Below are positions 58,453-64,000 of a stretch of 64,000 bases of DNA, piece after piece. The stretch lies in assembly GCF_900109665.1 (NCBI RefSeq), contig NZ_FOAO01000015.1, positions 62,001 to 126,000 on the forward strand. Reading direction: 5' to 3'. Each line of letters opens with the position of its first letter. Position 1 is the first letter of the stretch. A model generated the notes under the pieces. It had not been told where the DNA came from. It saw only the letters and a program-made list of their open reading frames with translations, and did not search any database. The DNA comes from Blastococcus sp. DSM 46786. GTDB taxonomy: Bacteria; Actinomycetota; Actinomycetes; Mycobacteriales; Geodermatophilaceae. The position numbers and the translations under genes are program-made.

Positions 58453-59750
58453 CTGCGAACCCCGGTGACCGAGAGCGCCTCCCAGAACACCGCCTCGCTG
58501 ATCACCCGGACGCCGAGCGCCCGCGCCTTGCTCGCCTTGCCCGACTGCGAGTGCGGGTCGGCGCACACGAGGACGCCGGTCTGCTTCGACACCGAGGACA
58601 TCGGCTGCAGGCCGGCATCCCGGGCGGCCTGCTCGAGCTCGTCGCGGGTGCGGCTCATCGCGCCGGTGAAGACGACCCGGTCGCCGGGCGAGAAGACCTC
58701 GGCCCGCCGGGGCAGCGAGACCTGCGCGCCGCTGCGGACGACGGACAGCGCCAGGTCGACGTCCTTGCTCCGCATGCCGAGCAGCAACGCCACGCGCTCG
58801 AGGTCGGTCCGCTCCCCCTCGGTGACGACGCCGTCGGCGTACGCGGCGGTGGCCAGCGCCTCCAGGTAGACGCGGTGCGCGGCCGTCACGTGGTCGGGCC
58901 CGCAGCCGAGCTCGCCGGCGAGCGAGACCAGCTGGTCGGCCTCGGCGACGCTGACCAGCCGGTCCTCCAGCACCTGGTCGAGCACGGTCAGGTACGGCGC
59001 CATGCTGGGCGGCGCGTCGTCCAGCGCCGGCAGTGCGGCCACGAGGCCGGAAAGGTAGCCGTCCCGTTCGCGGATGGCGGCGGTCGCGGCCTCGCGGGGC
59101 AGCGTCCGGCACGGCGGGCACGTGCTGCCGTCGGCGTACGCGCTCGCGGCAGTGACGAGGTCGGTCCAGCCGCCGTCGAGCGCCTCGAAGCCGCGGTAGC
59201 TGCCGTCCTCGGCGAAGTCGACGCGGACCCCGGCTCCGGCCAGCGACCCGCCGCCGAGGTCGGAGGCGAGCATGGCGAGCATGAGCTCGGCGGTGGCGCG
59301 GGCGTCGTGAAGTGCAGCGTGGCCGTGCACGAGCGGGATGTCGAGGAAGCCGCAGAGCGCCTGGAGCGACCGGGTGCCCGAGCCGAAGAACAGCGGCGCA
59401 AGGCGCATCGTGCACAGCGTCGGTGACAGGGCGGTCGGCTGGCCGGCGCGACCGAACTCGCGGGCGAGGAAACGCAGGTCGAACAGCGCGTTGTGGGCGA
59501 CGAGCACCCGCCCGGCGAGCAGTGAGCGCAGGTGCGCCGCGACGTCCGCGAAGGCCGGTGCGTCGACGACGTCGCCGGCGCTGATGCCGTGCAGCCCGGT
59601 CGGGCCGACGTCCCGCCCGGGATTGACGAGGGTCTCGAACTCGGCCTCGACCTCGCCGCGGTCGTCGAGCAGGACGACGCCGATCTCGACGACCCGGTCG
59701 GTCCGCGGGGACAGGCCGGTGGTCTCCACGTCGACGACGGCAACGGTCAC
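58449..59750 (-). CDS. DEDDh exonuclease - TerB-like - BRCT protein
   Basis: 433 residues. Residues 1-170 are a DnaQ/PolC-type 3'-5' exonuclease: VVDVETTGLSPRTDRVVEIG (DxE), LVAHNALFDLRFLAREFG and AALHDARATAELMLAML (the DEDDh His and Asp). A middle region (about 270-345) has a TerB-like helical domain, LEALATAAYADGVVTEGERT. Residues 355-430 form a BRCT domain, DRVVFTGAMSRTRDELEQAA and SKQTGVLVCADPHSQSGKAS. It would trim 3' ends while the BRCT binds DNA ends or a partner. GTG 59750 has AAGGAG 6 bases upstream. It is coupled to the NERD-helicase by a 4-bp overlap. Bases 59751-60018 upstream show no gene. Confidence 0.88.
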   Translation of the reverse strand: MTVAVVDVETTGLSPRTDRVVEIGVVLLDDRGEVEAEFETLVNPGRDVGPTGLHGISAGDVVDAPAFADVAAHLRSLLAGRVLVAHNALFDLRFLAREFGRAGQPTALSPTLCTMRLAPLFFGSGTRSLQALCGFLDIPLVHGHAALHDARATAELMLAMLASDLGGGSLAGAGVRVDFAEDGSYRGFEALDGGWTDLVTAASAYADGSTCPPCRTLPREAATAAIRERDGYLSGLVAALPALDDAPPSMAPYLTVLDQVLEDRLVSVAEADQLVSLAGELGCGPDHVTAAHRVYLEALATAAYADGVVTEGERTDLERVALLLGMRSKDVDLALSVVRSGAQVSLPRRAEVFSPGDRVVFTGAMSRTRDELEQAARDAGLQPMSSVSKQTGVLVCADPHSQSGKASKARALGVRVISEAVFWEALSVTGVRR

Positions 59751-60018
59751 GACGGCTCCTTCGTGCTCGCGGCCGGACGTCGACCGAAGGGGGCGGACGC
59801 GGCGGACCATGACACAGCGGGGCGACGGAACCGCGGGTTTCGGGCCGAAGCGGTCCGCTCGTGCCACACGTGCCTCAGAGCCACCTCCCGGCAACTCGGC
59901 GGGCAGGCGGAGCGGCACGTTGCACGCGGGCTCGCCTGCTGTCTCGCCGACGCCTCCCGGGCCCCGTCGCCGGCCGGGAGCGCCTACCGGAGGGCCGGAC
60001 GCCCGCCCGCGGGAGAAC

Positions 60019-60390
60019 TCAGCGAGGGGCGATCCGGAGTCGGTCGGCGATCGCCTCGACGTCGACGCCGCCGGCCGCCACGTCCATCACCAGCGTGAAT
60101 GCTGCATCGTCGTCCAGGTCCGGTGCGTGGCCGTTGAGGTCGAGGAAGACCACTGTGGCCAGCCAGCCCAGCCGCTTGTTGCCGTCGACCAACGCATGGT
60201 TCCGGACGACCGAGTGCAACAGAGCCGCAGCCTTCAGCGGAAGCGTCTCGTAGGCGTCCTGCCCGAACGCCTGTGCCCGAGGGCGGCCGGCGGCGGAGTC
60301 CAGGAGGCCGATGTCCCTGACCGGGCCCGCGCCCAGTACCCGGGTCAAGCCCAGCAGGTCCTCCAGGTCGAGGTACTCGACCTCGGTCAC
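60019..60390 (-). CDS. Doc/Fic-family toxin
   Basis: 123 residues, the size of phage P1 Doc. The Fic motif is HALVDGNKRLGWLATVVFLD (about 70-89), keeping H-x-x-x-D-G-N-K-R. VTEVEYLDLEDLLGLTRVLG and DIGLLDSAAGRPRAQAFGQD fill the N-terminal half, as in death-on-curing proteins. Doc phosphorylates EF-Tu; other Fic proteins AMPylate targets. The DGNKR variant, rather than DANKR, does not settle which. The start GTG overlaps the antitoxin stop (GTGA). Confidence 0.88.
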   Translation of the reverse strand: MTEVEYLDLEDLLGLTRVLGAGPVRDIGLLDSAAGRPRAQAFGQDAYETLPLKAAALLHSVVRNHALVDGNKRLGWLATVVFLDLNGHAPDLDDDAAFTLVMDVAAGGVDVEAIADRLRIAPR

Positions 60391-60593
60391 GCCGTACCGA
60401 GGCGATGCAGGACATCGCCCCACTGCTCCACCAGCCGCGCGGAGCTCTCCTGTACCCGCGCGGCGTGGCCGCTGCGCGCATGGCGCTCCAGGACGGCACG
60501 TCGGACGATCTCCTGCCGCGAGGTCCCCTCCGCCTCTGCGAGCGCTGCGAGCGCCCGTTCCAACTCGTCGTCGATGCGCAGCGTCATGGCCAT
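60387..60593 (-). CDS. Ribbon-helix-helix antitoxin partner of Doc
   Basis: 68 residues. MTLRIDDELERALAALAEAE, then GTSRQEIVRRAVLERHARSG is a CopG/Arc-type RHH domain (residues 3-40). The tail (VQESSARLVEQWGDVLHRLG) would wrap the toxin. This replaces the usual Phd fold seen with Doc; RHH-Doc pairs are frequent in actinobacteria. ATG 60593 (or ATG 60587) lies 7 bases from a TACCAT box on the minus strand (60601-60606), so the message is probably leaderless. A palindrome at 60602-60620 overlaps that box and should be its operator. Confidence 0.85.
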   Translation of the reverse strand: MAMTLRIDDELERALAALAEAEGTSRQEIVRRAVLERHARSGHAARVQESSARLVEQWGDVLHRLGTA

Positions 60594-60601
60594 GAGCGCG
60601 A

Positions 60602-60620
60602 TGGTATCGCTGTGATACCA
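60602..60620 (-). promoter_or_regulatory. Operator palindrome of the RHH-Doc pair
   Basis: TGGTATC-GCTGT-GATACCA is a perfect 7-5-7 palindrome. It overlaps the predicted -10 box (TACCAT, minus strand), so binding by the RHH antitoxin would block transcription. Confidence 0.65.
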
Positions 60621-60676
60621 ATTCCGGTAACCCGTTTCCGCTCCCCCGGCCACCGCTCGGCCATGAATGCCCCCGA

Positions 60677-61639
60677 TCAGCCCGCCGACTGGTGATAGCG
60701 ACGGAGCAGGCCGGCCGGGATCCGGCCGCGGTCGCTGACGTCGATGCCCTGCGACCGGGCCCAGGCCCGGATCTCGGCGGACGACGCGGGCCGGGCCGGC
60801 ACCGGCCGGCCGGGAGCGAACGAGCCCTCGACCGTCTCGGTCGCGCGCGCCGCGCCCAGCTCGGCGAGGCAGGCGCCGAGCCAGCGGTAGGTCCACTCCT
60901 GCGCCAGCGGCCGGGTCTCGCAGAACACGACCGGCACCGAAGGGAAGCGGGCCTGGGCCTCGGCCAGCGCCTCGGCGATCCGGGCGCCGGGCGTGTGCGG
61001 GAGCTTGAACAGCCGGCTGTAGCGGTCCTCCACCACGACGGCGGCGCGCGGCAGCGCCGTCAGCTCGGCGAGGGCGTAGGTGAGCTTCCCCGACAGCAGG
61101 CTGCCGGCGAGGTCCTCGAGGGTCTTCCGCTCGACGGCGGCGACCACGTCCCCGTCGAGCTCGACGGCGTAGTCACCGGCGGCGAGCCGCTGCCGCCGGG
61201 TGGTGGCCTGTTGACCACCGAAGGCGTAGGGGTACTTCTCGCCGCTGTCGACCAGGATTTCGAGCACCTGACCGTGAGCCCGAGCGGTGGGCAGGTGCAC
61301 ACCGGGGCGGGCCTGCTTCGCCGTCCGGGGCGACTGCCAGAAGATCACCTCCCGGCCGCGGGCCCGCGTGATGACCAGCTGCGAGCGGTTCTCCCGTGCA
61401 CGGGCGAGCACCAGGTCGACCGCGGGACCACGGCGGGAGCAGGAGCGGACGGGGTGCCGTTCCACGATCTCCGCGTCGGCCGGCCACTCCTCGGCCCGGT
61501 GGCAGTAGACCTTCGTCGCCCGCGGCCACGGCTCCTTGGCCTTGACGACGACGCCTGCCGGGCCCAGCGGGATGCGGACGAGATAGGGCAGCGTGGAGGC
61601 GGGGTCGGGGTTGCGCGCGATGAGCAGGTCGTCGACCAC
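60677..61639 (-). CDS. ERCC4-type nuclease fused to an Lsr2-like C-terminal DNA-binding tail
   Basis: 320 residues. Residues 1-120 are an N-terminal domain of unknown type. Residues 126-245 are an XPF/ERCC4 nuclease: EILVDSGEK (D131), AAGDYAVELDG (D156), the signature VERKT at 169-173, EDLAGSLLSGKLTYALAEL and AVVVEDRYSRLF. Residues 286-315 (SSAEIRAWARSQGIDVSDRG, RIPAGLLRRY) match the C-terminal domain of Lsr2, which reads the minor groove of AT-rich DNA through an RGR-type hook. In a GC-rich host this would steer the nuclease to AT-rich, often foreign, DNA. That targeting is inference. The start GTG 61639 is uncertain. It is monocistronic, next to the Doc pair. Confidence 0.8.
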   Translation of the reverse strand: MVDDLLIARNPDPASTLPYLVRIPLGPAGVVVKAKEPWPRATKVYCHRAEEWPADAEIVERHPVRSCSRRGPAVDLVLARARENRSQLVITRARGREVIFWQSPRTAKQARPGVHLPTARAHGQVLEILVDSGEKYPYAFGGQQATTRRQRLAAGDYAVELDGDVVAAVERKTLEDLAGSLLSGKLTYALAELTALPRAAVVVEDRYSRLFKLPHTPGARIAEALAEAQARFPSVPVVFCETRPLAQEWTYRWLGACLAELGAARATETVEGSFAPGRPVPARPASSAEIRAWARSQGIDVSDRGRIPAGLLRRYHQSAG

Positions 61640-61810
61640 GGCTCCAGCCTGGCACGGGGCGTCGCGCACCTGCGCGCACCCAGCCGGTGACCAGCGCGTG
61701 GGTGCGGCTGGCGAGCGCATCCACCGCGTCGACCGCCTGGCCCCGCTCATGCCGGTGACGAGCCGGCAGAGCGCCGTCGCCTCGCGGACCTGCCCATCAG
61801 GGCGGCAGGA

Positions 61811-62455
61811 CTACTCCTCCCCGTCGCCGAAGGCGGAGACGCACTGCTCGCACGAGCTCGCGGCGGCGACGAACGCCTCGGGCGCGGTGGCCCGACGGCA
61901 GGTGCGGCACCAGCGGAAGGACCGACGCCGGTGCGAGGCGATGGCCTCGGCCATCTCGGCGACGAGATACGGCTGGTGCAGGACGTCGTCGCGGGTCAAG
62001 CGCGGCCCGTCACCCATCAGCGGGCCGGCGCGGTGCTCGCCCCAGGACGTGAGCGGCCGGGCCAGGACGAACCACGGGCCCTCCACACCCACCGCGAGCT
62101 GCGCGGGCTCGCCGCTGACGAACCACCGCACACCGTCCTGGCCATCGGCTGCGCTCTCGCGCCGCCACCCGGTACCCAGGGCCCGGACGAGGTCCGCGTG
62201 CCCGACGTCGAGCAGGCCGGCCAGTTCGGCCTCGTCGGCGGTGGGGTCCGACTCGCTCCCCCGAGCGAGGTCGCAGCTGCGGCAGAGGAACGCCTCCATC
62301 TCCCCCGGCACGATGCAGCCGCCGAGCGCGACCTGCCCGCGCTCCGCTTGCTCGAAGAGGTCACCTCCCGGCAACCCGTAGACGAGCGGGATGGAGTCCT
62401 CCCGCCCACACCCGGGGCACACCCGCCCGGCCTGCACTCCCACCGACTCCGGCAT
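61811..62455 (-). CDS. Protein with two zinc-binding cysteine clusters, unknown
   Basis: 214 residues. The N-terminal cluster is CPGCGRED with FLCRSCDLARG about 38 residues later. The C-terminal cluster is RWCRTCRRATAPEAF with SSCEQCVSAFG. Each provides four cysteines as CxxC pairs, so two separate zinc knuckles are likely. The middle (GVRWFVSGEPAQLAVGVEGP) is strand-rich. ATG 62455 has GGAGG 5 bases upstream. I do not recognise a family. Location beside the nuclease gene and TA modules suggests an accessory role, with nucleic-acid binding possible. Confidence 0.6.
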   Translation of the reverse strand: MPESVGVQAGRVCPGCGREDSIPLVYGLPGGDLFEQAERGQVALGGCIVPGEMEAFLCRSCDLARGSESDPTADEAELAGLLDVGHADLVRALGTGWRRESAADGQDGVRWFVSGEPAQLAVGVEGPWFVLARPLTSWGEHRAGPLMGDGPRLTRDDVLHQPYLVAEMAEAIASHRRRSFRWCRTCRRATAPEAFVAAASSCEQCVSAFGDGEE

Positions 62456-62587
62456 CCCGCCTCCGTTCCGTTCCGTCCCACGACGGCACGGGGCGGACCA
62501 TGACAGCGCCTACTGACAGCGGCGGGCGACTCCCGGTGGTGGGACGGAGACACCACCCGAACGGGCGATGGTTCGACTGCGAGCGGG

Positions 62588-62974
62588 TCAGCCGACTTCC
62601 GGAGGCGGGTCGACGGGCGGCCCGTCCCCGCGCACCCCGTAGCTCAGCCAGGCCCGCTCCCGCGCGACGACCGGCCCCTCGTCCCCGATCTGCCGGCACC
62701 CGGGCGAGCACTCCCCCGTGCTGGCGGAGACGACGAAGCACGTGACGTTCGGCCAGCCGGCTGCGTTGCAGAACTCGCCGATGTCGGCGAGGACCCTCGA
62801 TGCCGCGAGCGCCGCCAGGCCTGGCCGCAGCTGCTCGGCGAACTCCTTGTAGGTCACCGGCCGGGCGCCGGTCGCGGCGAACTCCTGCAGGAGTCGCAGC
62901 CCGTCGACCATGCGTCCTTCCCGCCCGGCCGGCCACGCCTGGTCCTCGAGGTACCGGGACAGCACCGCGTGCAC
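62588..62974 (-). CDS. Hypothetical protein, accessory
   Basis: 128 residues. VHAVLSRYLEDQAWPAGREG, VDGLRLLQEFAATGARPVTY and KEFAEQLRPGLAALAASRVL form a helical part. NAAGWPNVTCFVVSASTGEC then SPGC looks like the small domain (glyP-LtalVV-tG-Pg pattern) seen beside endonuclease or methylase domains, but the resemblance is weak. GTG 62974 has GAGGAGG 6-8 bases upstream, fixing the start; longer frames upstream lack any ribosome-binding site. No family is assigned. It stands alone. Confidence 0.55.
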   Translation of the reverse strand: MHAVLSRYLEDQAWPAGREGRMVDGLRLLQEFAATGARPVTYKEFAEQLRPGLAALAASRVLADIGEFCNAAGWPNVTCFVVSASTGECSPGCRQIGDEGPVVARERAWLSYGVRGDGPPVDPPPEVG

Positions 62975-63143
62975 CGCGCGCCTCCTCGAACCGGTGTTGC
63001 GGCCCGCTGGACGAGCGGGGGCGCGGCCGACCTCGTCGGCGAGTATCACCCTCGGCCGATCGACCGCACACACACCGACTGTCCTGGTACGGCTCGTGCG
63101 CCGAGCCTGTCCTTCGCCGGGAGGCGGTGACGGTGGGCCCGGC

Positions 63144-63458
63144 CTACGGCTGGGTGCACGGCAGCCCATTCCGCCACTCGATGCCGCGTGGTTCGTCGGC
63201 GGCGTCCATCACGTCCGTCATCGGCACCACGGTGATGGAGAAGGGTGCGAAGGCGGTGATCAGGTACTGGAGGTCGGCAGGTTCGACGGTCTCGAGGACG
63301 GCGTACCCGGACTCGCCGACGCGGGCGACGAACTGATGGATGGTCAGGCTCGCCGGCATCTCCCACAGGGCGAGGACCTCGCGGATCCGCTTCTGCGCGG
63401 CCTCGTACTCCGCGGCCGAGCCGGTCGGCCGCTCCCGCCAGGCGACGACGTACTTCAT
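63144..63458 (-). CDS. DUF3303 domain protein
   Basis: 104 residues, one DUF3303 domain: MKYVVAWRERPTGSAAEYEA, LALWEMPASLTIHQFVARVG, ESGYAVLETVEPADLQYLIT and FSITVVPMTDVMDA. The fold resembles the dimeric alpha/beta-barrel (ABM-like) group, as in small proteins that report or bind metabolites; no activity is known. ATG 63458 has AAGGAGA 6 bases upstream. It is divergent from the thioesterase gene at the window edge; 63459-63743 otherwise shows no gene. Confidence 0.85.
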   Translation of the reverse strand: MKYVVAWRERPTGSAAEYEAAQKRIREVLALWEMPASLTIHQFVARVGESGYAVLETVEPADLQYLITAFAPFSITVVPMTDVMDAADEPRGIEWRNGLPCTQP

Positions 63459-63743
63459 CACGACTCTCCTTCGAGCCCGTGCGAGGAGGCTCGCGCAGGC
63501 AGCGTGGCGGCCGCAAGGGAGACGGCGCTGCCGCGCGGGCGGGCGGCCGACATCTCGACGAGTCGACACAGCGCGTCGTCCCACCGGAACTGCATCGACC
63601 GGAACGGGACGATGCCCACCCGCGTCGACACACCGAACGCCGAGCAGCCCGGCTGCTGCGTCGACTCCGCCGGTCAGCAGCGAATGGGCATCCTGCGGTT
63701 ACCGCCCAGCCGCCGGCCGAGCGCCTCGGCCAGACTGCCGGTC

Positions 63744-64000
63744 ATGGAGTTCGAGGCCTTCTACCTGCCGCTGGGCGACAACCGCTTCGCGCCCACCCGG
63801 GCGACCGAGAGCCCGTGGGACCACAGCGCCCAGCACGGAGGACCGCCGTCCGCGCTGCTGGCGCATCTGGCCGCCGACGCCGCCCGGGCGACCGGGACGG
63901 GCACTCGCCCGGCACGGATCAGCGTCGACTTCTTCGGCGCCATCCCCCGCCGTGACCTCGCCGTCAAGGTGTCCCCCGTCCGCCCGGGGCGGCGGATCGA
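63744..64000 (+). CDS. Thioesterase-family (TesB-like hotdog) protein, 5' part only
   Basis: The frame is open to the end of the window, giving 85 residues. MEFEAFYLPLGDNRFAPTRA, then ESPWDHSAQHGGPPSALLAH and ARISVDFFGAIPRRDLAVKV match actinobacterial thioesterase/acyl-CoA thioesterase proteins of about 260 residues. In these, HxGGPPxALLA marks the first hotdog helix. It would hydrolyse an acyl-CoA. ATG 63744 is the family-consistent start; the 3' end lies beyond the window. Confidence 0.8.
   Translation, partial: MEFEAFYLPLGDNRFAPTRATESPWDHSAQHGGPPSALLAHLAADAARATGTGTRPARISVDFFGAIPRRDLAVKVSPVRPGRRI

Noticed and set aside
59751-60018. Open frames with scattered cysteines upstream of the exonuclease gene
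   Set aside because: No start with a ribosome-binding site and no recognisable motif; treated as non-coding.
53396-63458. Integrated prophage or integrative element boundaries
   Set aside because: No integrase, tRNA target, direct-repeat ends or structural genes were found; only the gene content and local GC suggest an island.

Overview
The window is about 64 kb of very GC-rich actinobacterial DNA. GTG starts are frequent, promoter -10 boxes read TAnnnT, and many gene pairs overlap by 4 bp (ATGA/GTGA). The mix of families (DUF3048 lipoprotein, LppU-like protein, bacteriophytochrome with SpoIIE output, Lsr2-type domain, DUF5925 ATPase, ydaO riboswitch upstream of an NlpC/P60 hydrolase) fits a soil or rock actinomycete. 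A Geodermatophilaceae member (Geodermatophilus, Blastococcus, Modestobacter) is my best guess, but this is inference. I saw no rRNA, tRNA, CRISPR array, insertion sequence or phage structural gene.

Layout. 0-5 kb: small envelope and hypothetical genes (a degenerate channel, an LppU-like protein, DUF427, a ferritin-like protein, a zinc ribbon) and an enoyl-CoA hydratase. 5-12 kb: a 1972-residue DUF4011/SF1-helicase/Vsr-like/DUF3320 protein, then a tandem ABM-fold protein. 12-19 kb: a DUF3048 lipoprotein; a light-sensing partner-switching module (bacteriophytochrome-SpoIIE phosphatase, STAS antagonist, RsbW-like kinase) whose first two genes carry three single-base frameshifts; a flavodoxin; threonine deaminase. 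18.6-22.6 kb: a two-component system divergent from an ABC exporter. 22.7-28.4 kb: a hydroxyacid dehydrogenase, two paralogous tiny proteins flanking a second degenerate channel, and a single-chain biotin-dependent acyl-CoA carboxylase. 28.4-30.2 kb: an intergenic repeat block, an XRE regulator, and an NlpC/P60 hydrolase behind a c-di-AMP riboswitch.

30-45 kb: hemerythrin and Rieske genes, two beta-propeller proteins, a diguanylate cyclase, a Nudix hydrolase, a giant SARP/AAA regulator, two more hemerythrin-like proteins, a DUF5925 ATPase, membrane proteins and a GT51 transglycosylase. 45-53 kb: a catabolic block. It has a hydroxyacid dehydrogenase, an SDR coupled to a catalytically dead SDR, a cyclase-family hydrolase, an XRE-cupin repressor, and an operon of NCS1 permease, ureohydrolase and SnoaL-like protein with a visible operator.

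53-64 kb is accessory: an AbiE-like toxin-antitoxin pair with a palindromic operator, an orphan FitA/VapB-type antitoxin whose toxin is missing, a less GC-rich membrane/coiled-coil gene, a NERD-domain helicase coupled to a DEDDh exonuclease-TerB-BRCT protein, an RHH/Doc pair with operator, an ERCC4-type nuclease fused to an Lsr2-like DNA-binding tail, two unknown genes, DUF3303, and the start of a thioesterase. The most promising novel combinations are the exonuclease/helicase/membrane cluster and the ERCC4-Lsr2 fusion here, and the photoreceptor-driven partner switch at 13.5-16.6 kb.
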